A program made the position numbers and the translations under genes. The notes beneath the pieces are model-generated. The model worked only from the letters and a program-made list of their open reading frames with translations. It was not told the origin of the DNA and searched no databases. 29,016 bases of DNA, from positions 1-29,016 of the forward strand of contig CAKSKB010000025.1 in assembly GCA_934464705.1 (NCBI GenBank). Reading direction: 5' to 3'. This DNA comes from an uncultured Clostridia bacterium. GTDB taxonomy: Bacteria; Bacillota; Clostridia; HGM11514. Of this stretch, positions 20,976 through 29,016 are shown in pieces; position 1 is the first letter of the stretch; every line of letters begins with the position of its first letter.

Positions 20976-22490
20976 TTATTTGACAATAAGACTCTCACCG
21001 GTCATTGCTGCCGGTTTTTCCTCATCCATGAGGTCAAGAAGCGTAGGCGCAAGGTCGGCAAGTCTGCCCTCTTTGAGTTTTTTATCTCCGGCGCCCACCA
21101 GAATAAGCGGAACCTTATTTGTGGTATGCGCAGTGAATGCTCCGCCGGTTTCATAGTCAATCATCTGGTCTGCGTTGCCGTGGTCTGCGGTAACGAGAGC
21201 GATTCCGCCCATTGAGGCAATAGCGTCAATCACCCTTCCGAGGCATTCATCAACTGCTTCAACAGCTTTTACCGCAGCGTCGAACACGCCCGTGTGACCA
21301 ACCATGTCGCAGTTTGCAAAGTTGAGCACAATAACATCATACTTTCCGGACTTTATCCTTGCAACAACCTCGTCGGTCACCTTGTAAGCGCTCATTTCCG
21401 GCTGCAAATCATATGTTGCAACCTTAGGCGAAGGAATGAGGCATCTGTCCTCGCCTTCGTATTCCTTTTCTACGCCGCCGTTGAAGAAGAAGGTTACATG
21501 CGCATACTTTTCGGTTTCGGCAATTCGGAGCTGCGTGTAACCCTTCTTGCTGATATATTCGCCGAATGTATCGTCAAGACTTTCGGGCTTAAATGCAACC
21601 GAAACATTCGGGATTGTTGCGTCATACTGGGTCATGCAAACGAATGTAAGCGGGAAATACTTTCTTTCAAAGCCCGAAAATTCGGGGTCAACGAGAGTTC
21701 TTGTGATTTCCCTTGCACGGTCGGGGCGGAAATTAAAGAAAATAACAGAATCGTTTTCCTTCATTCCGTCATAAGTATCGGAAACCGTCGGCACGATAAA
21801 CTCGTCCGTAACCTCCGCCTTATACGAATCCTCCACCGCACAAACCGGGCAGCCGAATTTTTCGCCTTCGGCTTTAACGATTGCATTATAGGCTTTAACC
21901 ACTCTTTCCCAGCGGTTGTCCCTGTCCATTGCGTAGTATCTGCCCTCAATTGTAGCGATTTTACCGGTTCCGATTTCAGAAAGCTTATCGGAAAGTTCTT
22001 TTACGAAGTCAATTCCGCTTTCCGGAGGAACATCACGCCCATCCATAAAGCAGTGAACATAAACCTTTTCAAGCCCCATGCGCTTTGCAAGTTCAACGAG
22101 GGCATAAAGGTGAGTGTTGTGGCTGTGAACGCCGCCCGAAGAAAGAAGCCCCATAAGATGAAGCGCCGAGTTGTTCTTTTTGCAGTTTTCAACCGCACCG
22201 ATAAATGCCGGATTTTCAAAGAAATCGCCGTCCGAAATAGACTTTGTGATTCTTGTAAGTTCCTGATAAACAATTCTGCCTGCGCCGATGTTCGTGTGGC
22301 CGACCTCGGAGTTACCCATCTGCCCGTCCGGAAGGCCGACATCAAGACCGCTTGCGCTGATTTTTGTTGTGGGATTTTCCGCCATAAGCTTATCGATATT
22401 GGGAGTTTTTGCAGCCTTTATGGCATTGCCTTCGGTTTTTTCGTTGATGCCGAAGCCGTCAAGTATAATTAAGCTGTACGGTTTTTTCAT
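20976..22490 (-). CDS. gpmI: 2,3-bisphosphoglycerate-independent phosphoglycerate mutase
   Basis: A 504-residue Mn-dependent mutase of the alkaline phosphatase superfamily that interconverts 3- and 2-phosphoglycerate in glycolysis. Asp11 (ILDGFG) binds metal. Ser61 in QMGNSEVGHTNIG is the phosphorylated nucleophile. HSHNTH and GRYYAMDRDNRWERV fit the transferase domain, and VTADHGNADQM and GAFTAHTTNKVPL the metal site. The frame continues 16 codons upstream, but AAAGGA before 22490 and the family N terminus (MKKPYSLIILDGFG) favour this start. Downstream of tpiA by 60 bases. Confidence 0.97.
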   Translation of the reverse strand: MKKPYSLIILDGFGINEKTEGNAIKAAKTPNIDKLMAENPTTKISASGLDVGLPDGQMGNSEVGHTNIGAGRIVYQELTRITKSISDGDFFENPAFIGAVENCKKNNSALHLMGLLSSGGVHSHNTHLYALVELAKRMGLEKVYVHCFMDGRDVPPESGIDFVKELSDKLSEIGTGKIATIEGRYYAMDRDNRWERVVKAYNAIVKAEGEKFGCPVCAVEDSYKAEVTDEFIVPTVSDTYDGMKENDSVIFFNFRPDRAREITRTLVDPEFSGFERKYFPLTFVCMTQYDATIPNVSVAFKPESLDDTFGEYISKKGYTQLRIAETEKYAHVTFFFNGGVEKEYEGEDRCLIPSPKVATYDLQPEMSAYKVTDEVVARIKSGKYDVIVLNFANCDMVGHTGVFDAAVKAVEAVDECLGRVIDAIASMGGIALVTADHGNADQMIDYETGGAFTAHTTNKVPLILVGAGDKKLKEGRLADLAPTLLDLMDEEKPAAMTGESLIVK

Positions 22491-22550
22491 AATTAATCTT
22501 GTCCTTTCATAAAATCGGGGCGGATTCCCCCGCCCCAATTTCCTGCAAAT

Positions 22551-23303
22551 TTATTTTACTGCCTTAACTATTGCTGCAAAATCGTCGGATTTAAGTGCAG
22601 CGCCGCCTATAAGACCGCCGTCAATATCAGGCATATCAAGAAGCTCTGCGGCATTGCCGGGCTTCATGCTGCCGCCGTACTGAATCGTAAATTCGGGAGC
22701 GCACTTTTCGCAGTAAAGACCTGCGATAACCTCTCTGATACCCTTGCAGACCTCTTCGGCCTGTTCGCTTGTTGCGGTTTTACCCGTTCCGATTGCCCAG
22801 ATAGGCTCATAAGCGATAACAACCTTTTTTGCGTCCTCGGGAGCAATTCCGGCAAAAGCCTTTTTAATCTGGATAGAGATGAAGTCCATTGTGATGCCGG
22901 CTTCTCTCTGCTCCAGGGTTTCACCTACGCAAACAATCGGGATAAGCCCCTTTTCGAGCGCCTTAATTGTTTTTTTGTTAACGCTTTCGTCGGTTTCGGC
23001 AAAATATTCTCTTCTTTCGGAATGACCGATGATTACATATTCAACGCCCATATCCTTGAGCATATCGGCGCTTACTTCGCCGGTGAATGCGCCCTTATCT
23101 TCAAAATAAAGATTTTCGGCACCGATTTTAACATGAGTCCCCTCTGCAGCCCTCAAAGCTTCGGAAAGGCAAACGAAAGGTGTGCAGCAAACAACTTCGC
23201 ACTTTGCGCCTTCTGTTGCTGCGGCAACTTCTTTAACATAATCATAAGTTTCGGAAGGAAGCTTGTTCATCTTCCAGTTTCCTGCAATAATATACTTGCC
23301 CAT
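22551..23303 (-). CDS. tpiA: triosephosphate isomerase
   Basis: A 250-residue TIM-barrel enzyme interconverting dihydroxyacetone phosphate and glyceraldehyde 3-phosphate. Catalytic residues are Lys11 (GNWKMN), His94 (IIGHSERR) and Glu166 (AYEPIWAIGTGKTA, whose end is the flexible loop). GGSMKPGNAAEL binds phosphate. AAGGAG precedes the ATG at 23303; an in-frame ATG 7 codons earlier is too close to pgk's end and less typical. Gap to pgk 24 bases, so one operon. Confidence 0.97.
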   Translation of the reverse strand: MGKYIIAGNWKMNKLPSETYDYVKEVAAATEGAKCEVVCCTPFVCLSEALRAAEGTHVKIGAENLYFEDKGAFTGEVSADMLKDMGVEYVIIGHSERREYFAETDESVNKKTIKALEKGLIPIVCVGETLEQREAGITMDFISIQIKKAFAGIAPEDAKKVVIAYEPIWAIGTGKTATSEQAEEVCKGIREVIAGLYCEKCAPEFTIQYGGSMKPGNAAELLDMPDIDGGLIGGAALKSDDFAAIVKAVK

Positions 23304-23327
23304 TTTATAAAATCTCCTTATCAAAAA

Positions 23328-24524
23328 TTATTTGTCGCAGAGCGCTGCGATACCGGGAAGCTCTTTTCCTTCAAGGAATTCGAGAGAAGCTCCGCCGCCG
23401 GTTGAAATGTGGGTCATCTTATCGCCGAGACCTGCCTGGTTTACAGCAGCAACGCTGTCGCCGCCGCCGATAACGGTAACCGCGTCAATTTCGGAAAGAA
23501 CCTTTGCAATTGCGTTTGTGCCCTTTGCAAAGTTAGGCATTTCAAATACGCCCATAGGTCCGTTCCAAACAACGGTCTTTGCTTCGCGGATAGCGTCGGA
23601 ATAAAGAGCAATTGTCTTTTCGCCGATATCAAGACCTTCCCATCCGGGCTCAATTCCGCCCCTGTCAACAGTCTTTGATTCAGCGTCGTTCTTAAATTCC
23701 TTAGCAACAACGGTATCAACCGGAATAAGCAGCTTAACGCCCTTTTCTTCAGCCTTAGCCATCATTTCTTTTGCATAGTCGATGTAATCGGGTTCAAGAA
23801 GGGAATCGCCGACTTCGCCGCCGAGAGCCTTGATGAATGTGTAAGCCATACCGCCGCCGATTATAAGCGTGTCAACCTTTTCGAGAAGATTGTTGATAAC
23901 CGAAATCTTCGACGAAACCTTGGAACCGCCGAGAATTGCAACGAGGGGTCTTACGGGATTGTTAACGGCATTTCCGAGGAATTTAATTTCCTTTTCGATA
24001 AGGTAACCGCAAACGGATTCCTTAATATACTTTGTAACGCCCACATTGGAGCAGTGCGCACGGTGAGCCGTACCGAAAGCGTCGTTCACGAAAACATCTG
24101 CAAGCGATGCAAGTTCTTCGCTGAACGAATCGATATTCTTTGTTTCTTCGGCTCTGTATCTGGTATTTTCGAGAAGAACGACATCTCCGTCCTTCATTTC
24201 GGCAACAGCCTTCTTTGCGTTTTCGCCTACAACATTATCGTCTTTTGCGAAAACAACTTCCTTACCGAGCTTTTCCGAAAGCTTTTTGGCAACCGGAGCA
24301 AGCGAAAGTTCGGGCTTGGGCTCACCCTTCGGCTTGCCCAGATGCGAGCAAAGAATAACCTTTGCGCCGTTATCGATTAAGTATTTGATTGTGGGGAGTG
24401 CGCCGTCGATTCTGGTTTCGTCAGTAATTTCAAGGTTCTCGTTAAGCGGAACATTAAAATCGCATCTTACCAGAACTCTCTTGCCGGATACCGAAATATC
24501 CTCGATTGATTTCTTGTTGTACAT
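23328..24524 (-). CDS. pgk: phosphoglycerate kinase
   Basis: A 398-residue two-lobed kinase that moves phosphate from 1,3-bisphosphoglycerate to ADP. The N-terminal substrate lobe has VLVRCDFNVPLNE, SHLGKPKGEP and FVNDAFGTAHRAHCS. The C-terminal nucleotide lobe has ILGGSKVSSKI, WNGPMGVFEMPNFAKGT and GGGDSVAAV. The frame is open upstream to 24587, but GAGGTG sits 8 bases before the ATG at 24524. First gene of pgk-tpiA-gpmI; gap, usually before pgk, is not present. Confidence 0.97.
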   Translation of the reverse strand: MYNKKSIEDISVSGKRVLVRCDFNVPLNENLEITDETRIDGALPTIKYLIDNGAKVILCSHLGKPKGEPKPELSLAPVAKKLSEKLGKEVVFAKDDNVVGENAKKAVAEMKDGDVVLLENTRYRAEETKNIDSFSEELASLADVFVNDAFGTAHRAHCSNVGVTKYIKESVCGYLIEKEIKFLGNAVNNPVRPLVAILGGSKVSSKISVINNLLEKVDTLIIGGGMAYTFIKALGGEVGDSLLEPDYIDYAKEMMAKAEEKGVKLLIPVDTVVAKEFKNDAESKTVDRGGIEPGWEGLDIGEKTIALYSDAIREAKTVVWNGPMGVFEMPNFAKGTNAIAKVLSEIDAVTVIGGGDSVAAVNQAGLGDKMTHISTGGGASLEFLEGKELPGIAALCDK

Positions 24525-24572
24525 CAAAATCACCTCATATATATTATTGTTAATATTTTGACATTTCCTAAT

Positions 24573-24578
24573 ATTATA
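24573..24578 (-). promoter_or_regulatory. -10 box, possible pgk promoter
   Basis: A perfect minus-strand TATAAT about 50 bases before pgk. The -35 position is only T-rich, so the promoter is weak or needs help; transcription from lepA-degV may also continue, since no terminator is seen. Confidence 0.35.
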
Positions 24579-24605
24579 ATACACCAAATCCGCAAAAAAA
24601 TCAAG

Positions 24606-25490
24606 TTAATTTATATAATCATTTTCAAATTCGGGATTTATAACAAAAACTGCCGAAAAGCCCGGACCTGCATGAGCACCTACAACAACGCCGACATTAA
24701 AATCTTCAAATTCGGTACAGCCGAACTCATCAGTAAGCTTTTCCTTATATTTTGCCGAAAGTTCGGGGTTTGCGGCGGTGCCGATAACGACCTTTTCAAA
24801 ATCCGCATCGCCCTTATGGCTTTTTAAAAGCTGGATTATTCTCGGCAGGATTTTTTTGCTGCCTCGCACCGTATCCACCTGCTCAACAAGCCCGCCCTTA
24901 AGCGAAAGGATAGGTTTCAAGTCAAGAAGCGTACCGAGAGCCGCCTTGACCGAATTTATCCTTCCGCCGCGTTTGAGATATTCGAGGCTGTCCACTGCAA
25001 AGTATATCTCGTAATGCCTTCTTATATACTCTGTTTTTTCAAGAATTTCCTCAACGGATTTCCCGTCTTTCGCCATTTGTGCGGCGTTCACGACAAGGTA
25101 TCCGTAAGGATAGCTCAAAAGCTTGGAATCTACGGTTTCTACGCGGCATTTTCCGCCCTCGTCTTCATACATTTCCTTTGCTATGGTCGATGCCTGAAAT
25201 GTTCCCGATGCGGCAGCCGGGAGAGTGAACGCAATCACTGCCTCAAATCCGTCCTTTTCTGCCTGCCTGTACTGCTCCAAAAACAGTTCCGGCCCGGCAA
25301 GAGAGGTTTTCGGAAATTCCTCCACCGAAACAAGCAGCTTATAAAAATCCTCGGGCAAAAGGTCGAACCACTCCCGATAGGTTTCGCCGCCGATTGTAAC
25401 CGAAAGCGGACAAATACCTATATCAAGTTCCTTCTCGTAATGCCTCGGCATATCACAGCTTGAATCGCACACTATTTTAATTTTACTCAT
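24606..25490 (-). CDS. DegV family fatty-acid-binding protein
   Basis: A 294-residue DegV protein. Members bind a fatty acid between two domains, and FakB homologues present it to the kinase FakA for phosphorylation. Typical segments are IVCDSSCDMP near the N terminus, FTLPAAASGTFQAS, DSKLLSYPYGYLV, the SLEYLKRGGRI segment and VVVGAHAGPGFSAVF at the end. No fakA homologue is in the window. AGGAGG lies 7 bases before the ATG at 25490; an upstream open stretch inside lepA is rejected. It follows lepA by 16 bases. Confidence 0.94.
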   Translation of the reverse strand: MSKIKIVCDSSCDMPRHYEKELDIGICPLSVTIGGETYREWFDLLPEDFYKLLVSVEEFPKTSLAGPELFLEQYRQAEKDGFEAVIAFTLPAAASGTFQASTIAKEMYEDEGGKCRVETVDSKLLSYPYGYLVVNAAQMAKDGKSVEEILEKTEYIRRHYEIYFAVDSLEYLKRGGRINSVKAALGTLLDLKPILSLKGGLVEQVDTVRGSKKILPRIIQLLKSHKGDADFEKVVIGTAANPELSAKYKEKLTDEFGCTEFEDFNVGVVVGAHAGPGFSAVFVINPEFENDYIN

Positions 25491-25506
25491 AATTAACCTC
25501 CTAATA

Positions 25507-27309
25507 TTAATCCGGTTTAAGAATTGACATAAACGCCTCCTGCGGAACCGAAACGGTACCCACCTGACGCATTCGTTTTTTACCTTCCTTCTGTTTTTCA
25601 AGAAGCTTCTTCTTTCGTGTTATATCGCCGCCGTAGCACTTCGCAAGAACATCTTTGCGGAGCGCCTTAACGGTTTCCCTCGCAATGATTTTACCGCCGA
25701 TTGCCGCCTGAATCGGAATTTCAAACAGCTGCCGCGGAATAACCTCTTTAAGCTTTTCGGCAATGCGCCTTCCCCTTGCATACGCCTTATCCTCATGCAC
25801 GATAAAGCTCATAGCGTCAACGACATCGCCGTTGAGGAGAATATCAAGCTTCACAAGCTTTGAACGGATGTACCCGTCAAGCTCATAGTCAAACGACGCA
25901 TACCCCCTTGAAATTGATTTGAGCGTATCGAAAAAGTCATATATAATTTCGTTAAGCGGCAGAATGTAATGCAGCTGCGCACGGTCGGTGTCAATATACT
26001 GCATATCCTTGAAAATCCCGCGCCTGTCCTGGCAAAGTTCCATGATATTTCCGACATAGTCAACCGGGGTCATAATCGTCGCCTTTGCGACGGGTTCTTC
26101 CATATAGTCAATCTCAACCACCGGCGGAAGATTTGCCGGATTTGAAATTTCTATCGTTTCACCGTTCGTTTTCGTCACCTTGTAAATAACGCTCGGGGCG
26201 GTGGTTACAAGGTCAAGATTATACTCTCTTTCAAGCCTTTCCTGCATAATTTCCATATGCAGAAGCCCCAGAAATCCGCAGCGGAATCCGAACCCGAGAG
26301 CCATTGAGGTTTCGGGCTCAAACGCAAGCGATGCGTCATTGAGCTGAAGCTTTTCGAGGGCATCACGCAAGTCGTTGTATTTAGCGCCGTCAGCCGGATA
26401 TATACCGCAGAACACCATCGGGTTTACCTGCTTGTACCCCGGAAGCGGCTCGGGAGCACCGCCGGCCGCCGTTGTAACCGTATCGCCGACCCTCGTGTCC
26501 GAAACGCTTTTGATTGAAGCCGCAATATATCCGACTTCGCCCGCCTTAAGTTCACGGCAGGGCGCCATTCCGTAGGTTTTAAGATATCCGAGTTCCACAA
26601 CCTCAAACTTCTTGTCGGTTGCCATGAAACGAATTTCCTGACCGACCTTAACCGTGCCCTCCATAACCCTTATATACACAATTACACCCTTATAAGAATC
26701 ATAGTAGGAATCGAAAATCAAAGCACGCAGAGGCTTGTCAAACTCCTGTTTCGGAGCCGGAATTTTATGCACAATCTGCTCCAGAACATCCTCGATGCCG
26801 ATACCCACTTTCGCCGAAATCAGCGGAGCGTCCTGTGCTTCTATACCTATTATATTTTCAATTTCGTCTTTAACATAGTCGGGTCTTGCGGAGGGAAGGT
26901 CGATTTTGTTTATAACCGGCACAACCTCCAGATTGTGGTCAACCGCAAGGTAAGTGTTCGCAAGCGTCTGCGCCTGAATGCCCTGCGCCGCGTCAACTAT
27001 CAGAATTGCGCCCTCGCATGCGGCAAGCGACCTTGAAACCTCATAGTTAAAATCGACATGCCCGGGAGTATCGATCAGATTCATGACATACTCCCGCCCG
27101 TCCTTCGCCTTATATATAAATCTTACCGCTCTTGCCTTTATGGTAATTCCGCGTTCACGCTCCAAATCCATGTTATCGAGCAGCTGCTGCTCCATATCCC
27201 TTTCGCTTACATCGCCCGTTATTTCAAGAAGGCGGTCGGCAAGCGTGGATTTGCCGTGGTCAATATGAGCGATAATACAAAAATTTCTTATATTGTTATC
27301 CTGTGGCAT
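25507..27309 (-). CDS. lepA: elongation factor 4 (LepA), ribosome back-translocation GTPase
   Basis: A 600-residue translation GTPase thought to act on stalled or assembling ribosomes at the membrane. G1 AHIDHGKST is at 14-22, then RGITI, DTPGH and NKIDLP. EF-G-like domains II, III and V follow, then the LepA-specific C-terminal domain with AKCYGGDITRKKKLLEKQ and GKKRMRQVGTVSVPQEAF. GGAGG lies 5 bases before the ATG at 27309; a start 10 codons earlier would overlap this site. Length matches the family. Confidence 0.98.
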   Translation of the reverse strand: MPQDNNIRNFCIIAHIDHGKSTLADRLLEITGDVSERDMEQQLLDNMDLERERGITIKARAVRFIYKAKDGREYVMNLIDTPGHVDFNYEVSRSLAACEGAILIVDAAQGIQAQTLANTYLAVDHNLEVVPVINKIDLPSARPDYVKDEIENIIGIEAQDAPLISAKVGIGIEDVLEQIVHKIPAPKQEFDKPLRALIFDSYYDSYKGVIVYIRVMEGTVKVGQEIRFMATDKKFEVVELGYLKTYGMAPCRELKAGEVGYIAASIKSVSDTRVGDTVTTAAGGAPEPLPGYKQVNPMVFCGIYPADGAKYNDLRDALEKLQLNDASLAFEPETSMALGFGFRCGFLGLLHMEIMQERLEREYNLDLVTTAPSVIYKVTKTNGETIEISNPANLPPVVEIDYMEEPVAKATIMTPVDYVGNIMELCQDRRGIFKDMQYIDTDRAQLHYILPLNEIIYDFFDTLKSISRGYASFDYELDGYIRSKLVKLDILLNGDVVDAMSFIVHEDKAYARGRRIAEKLKEVIPRQLFEIPIQAAIGGKIIARETVKALRKDVLAKCYGGDITRKKKLLEKQKEGKKRMRQVGTVSVPQEAFMSILKPD

Positions 27310-27339
27310 ATTTTCCTCCGGTTTTATTTTTCTAATCAT

Positions 27340-27368
27340 ATTATAGCATAAATTTTCTAAAATTACAA
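27340..27368 (-). promoter_or_regulatory. lepA promoter
   Basis: Minus-strand TTGTAA (27363-27368), 17 bases, TATAAT (27340-27345). It lies in the divergent gap shared with the SPOCS-LysM gene. No equally good plus-strand promoter is seen, so that gene may use a sporulation sigma factor. Confidence 0.65.
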
Positions 27369-27407
27369 TATAAATATAACAATTAAGTTTTTAATGGAGG
27401 ACAAATC

Positions 27408-28910
27408 ATGAATTTTAAGCCTGAAATAAAAGAAATAAGTCTTGTTGACAATGTATTTTCCAAAAGCGTTAACGAAGTTGTGCAGGGCGATGTTATCGTT
27501 CCGGATGTTTTGGAGGATGTCGGAAAAATCCTTACAGCGGATGCCGAAGCGGTTATAGAATCCAAGGAAATTTCCGGAGGACGGATAACAGTTTCGGGTA
27601 CGGTTTCTGCGGATATTCTGTATGCGCCGCAATCCGGAGGAATTGACGCAATCCACACAAAAATGGGGTTCAGCCATACCGAGAAGGCGGAAGACGACAG
27701 CATGAACATTTCAGCGCGCTGCCGTGTAAATTCCGTTGATTACAGTCTTTATAATTCGAGAAAAATGAATATCCGCGCAAACCTCGGAATTGAAATTTCC
27801 GGCACACGGGATATAAACACCGGCGTGGTTTCTTCGGCGGAGTCCGACTGCCCGGTGGAAATCCAAAGCCGAACGATAGAGGCAGTGTCAAAGCACATTC
27901 ATGCCTCCGATGTTATACCGTTCCGCGAGACGCTCGATATTCCGTCCGGAAGCCCCGCCGCAGCAAGCGTGCTCAAATGCAGCGCAGTATTTTCCGACCG
28001 TGATTTCAGGCTTCTTGCAAACAAGGCCGTAATAAGAGGAAACCTCGTCATCAGCGTGCTGTATAAGGGTGAAGACGGCGAGCTTTCAAAGGCGGAATTT
28101 ACAAAGGCCATAACCGAAATAACCGACGCACCCGGTGCCGAAGAAGATATGAAGGAGAACATATTCGTTGCTCTGTCACCGTTTACGGCTGAGCCTACCG
28201 CAAATGCCGACGGCGCAATGAGGGCGTTTATGACCGAGGGAAAACTTCTTGTTGAAACAGACTGCGAAAAGTGCGAAACCGAAAGCATTATTACGGATAT
28301 GTTCTGCACGGGCTGCGACCTGAAGCTTACGGATTCCCCCATTGCCGCCGAGCGCTGCGAGGAGGTAACCATGCTTGCGGCGGTCCGTGACATTGTGCCG
28401 TCCGAGGAAATGAAGGCCAAAAGAATTTTTGACACCTCCGTCAAAGCGGCGGTAGACAGCGTAAGCGTTTCCGACGGGGAAATTACAATTTCGGGAAAAG
28501 CAAACGCCGAAATGCTGGTTTTGGGGAACGACGGCACCTATGCCTCCGAAAGCCGCAGCATACCCTTTACATACAGCGGCGCATGGGATAAGGAAACACC
28601 GGAAGTTACAGCGGAGGCAAAGGGAGTTTCGGCGGTTCTTACGGGTATCGGCGATGCGGAAATACGCTTCACCGCAGCGCTCAGCGCAAAGACCCGTCCG
28701 GGCAAAAAGGAAAGCTGCATTACAAATGCGGAGGTTTCGGAAAACAGCACATCACCGGAAAGACCGTCGCTTGTGGTATACTTTACAAAACCCGGCGATA
28801 CGCTGTGGAACATCGCCAAAAAGTACGGCGTAACACGCAAGAATATAATCAGCGCAAACAGCCTCGGCGATACGCTCCCGGAAGGCCAAAAAATAATTAT
28901 ACCGAGATAA
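27408..28910 (+). CDS. SPOCS (DUF3794) and LysM domain protein, probable spore coat/cortex protein
   Basis: A 500-residue protein with three SPOCS/DUF3794-type beta-rich units (about 8-97, 165-245 and 330-405) and a C-terminal LysM domain (about 456-500, FTKPGDTLWNIAKKYGVTRKN to IIIPR). SPOCS domains occur in spore coat and cortex proteins of clostridia, and LysM binds peptidoglycan or chitin-like glycans. Together they suggest a protein fixed at the spore cortex-coat border, comparable to SafA or SipL (which binds SpoIVA in Clostridioides). No signal peptide is present, as expected for a mother-cell protein. GGAGG lies 7 bases before the ATG. Confidence 0.9.
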   Translation: MNFKPEIKEISLVDNVFSKSVNEVVQGDVIVPDVLEDVGKILTADAEAVIESKEISGGRITVSGTVSADILYAPQSGGIDAIHTKMGFSHTEKAEDDSMNISARCRVNSVDYSLYNSRKMNIRANLGIEISGTRDINTGVVSSAESDCPVEIQSRTIEAVSKHIHASDVIPFRETLDIPSGSPAAASVLKCSAVFSDRDFRLLANKAVIRGNLVISVLYKGEDGELSKAEFTKAITEITDAPGAEEDMKENIFVALSPFTAEPTANADGAMRAFMTEGKLLVETDCEKCETESIITDMFCTGCDLKLTDSPIAAERCEEVTMLAAVRDIVPSEEMKAKRIFDTSVKAAVDSVSVSDGEITISGKANAEMLVLGNDGTYASESRSIPFTYSGAWDKETPEVTAEAKGVSAVLTGIGDAEIRFTAALSAKTRPGKKESCITNAEVSENSTSPERPSLVVYFTKPGDTLWNIAKKYGVTRKNIISANSLGDTLPEGQKIIIPR

Positions 28911-28927
28911 AAATCGAAGCAATTCCT

Positions 28928-28960
28928 GTGCGCCGACCACGGTTGGCGCACTTTTTATTT
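28928..28960 (+). terminator. terminator of the SPOCS-LysM gene
   Basis: Arms 28928-28936 and 28943-28951 (core GTGCGCC/GGCGCAC) close a 6-base loop, then TTTTTATTT. It starts 18 bases after the stop. Confidence 0.92.
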
Positions 28961-28979
28961 TTAAATCTTTATATCGCTA

Positions 28980-29008
28980 TTTACAAATTAAGTTTATTGT
29001 GATATAAT
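28980..29008 (+). promoter_or_regulatory. promoter for the next gene beyond the window
   Basis: TTTACA (28980-28985), a 17-base spacer and TATAAT (29003-29008) with an extended -10 TG. It reads rightwards out of the window. Confidence 0.7.
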
Positions 29009-29016
29009 GAAATAGC

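Noticed and set aside
21294..22472. 392-codon open frame on the plus strand opposite gpmI
   Set aside because: It lies fully antisense to the conserved gpmI, has no ribosome-binding site and no recognisable family; long antisense frames follow from the codon bias.
24558..24580. Plus-strand TTGACA followed by TATAAT upstream of pgk
   Set aside because: The spacer is only 11 bases, too short for a functional promoter.
27899..28537. 212-codon minus-strand frame inside the SPOCS-LysM gene
   Set aside because: Ser-rich antisense shadow without a start signal; the plus-strand gene has domains, ribosome-binding site and terminator.
1..29016. CRISPR array, tRNA genes, prophage or integrase
   Set aside because: No regularly spaced repeats, cloverleaf sequences, phage genes or recombinase were seen on either strand.

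Overview
The window looks like a chromosomal segment of a Gram-positive, endospore-forming clostridium, probably an uncultured Oscillospirales-type anaerobe. This rests on a SPOCS (DUF3794)-LysM protein, a YabE-like 3D-domain protein, an LCP ligase, a DUF1934-argS pair, an L10-type ribosomal leader, strong AGGAGG ribosome-binding sites and TTGACA/TATAAT promoters with 17-base spacers. Most of it is housekeeping DNA. The taxon is inferred; no rRNA gene body is present to settle it.

Layout. (a) 1-196: UP-like A-tracts, a strong promoter and a leader resembling a pre-16S rRNA leader, reading leftwards out of the window. (b) 196-7366, all minus strand: ddl, DUF1934 protein, argS, C-terminal processing protease, LCP protein and two overlapping family-4-type uracil-DNA glycosylases. 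This is a cell-wall, translation and repair block with internal promoters. (c) 7456-8128: a small winged-helix regulator gene split by a 274-bp MITE flanked by TA, with a three-repeat operator upstream. (d) 8177-13153: YabE-like protein (minus), a 640-bp AT-rich gap, then plus-strand LRR-SLH surface protein and the NfeD-SPFH pair. (e) 13153-13940: a decayed accessory patch holding an XRE regulator, the two ends of a deleted secreted-protein gene, and a divergent promoter with palindromic operators but no gene to drive. (f) 14103-16893, minus: rpsB-tsf and a patatin-like lipase. (g) 17000-20903, plus: a secreted beta-helix protein, then rplJ-rplL behind an L10 leader and attenuator. (h) 20908-27368, minus: lepA-degV and pgk-tpiA-gpmI. 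(i) 27408-29008, plus: SPOCS-LysM spore protein, terminator, and a promoter for the next gene.

How the genes work together. ddl makes the D-Ala-D-Ala dipeptide for peptidoglycan; the LCP protein attaches glycopolymers to the wall; the protease and YabE-like protein act outside the membrane; and the LRR-SLH protein is probably held on wall polymer. pgk, tpiA and gpmI cover the middle of glycolysis, without gap or eno here. rpsB-tsf, rplJL, argS and lepA serve translation.

No unmistakable new multi-gene system was found. The most unusual content is regulatory and mobile: the MITE with two internal hairpins and a central palindrome, the 11-bp tandem operator in front of the broken winged-helix gene, the divergent XRE operator pair, the possible second-tier sequestration of the rplJ ribosome-binding site, and the tandem glycosylase paralogue that has lost its iron-sulfur ligands.
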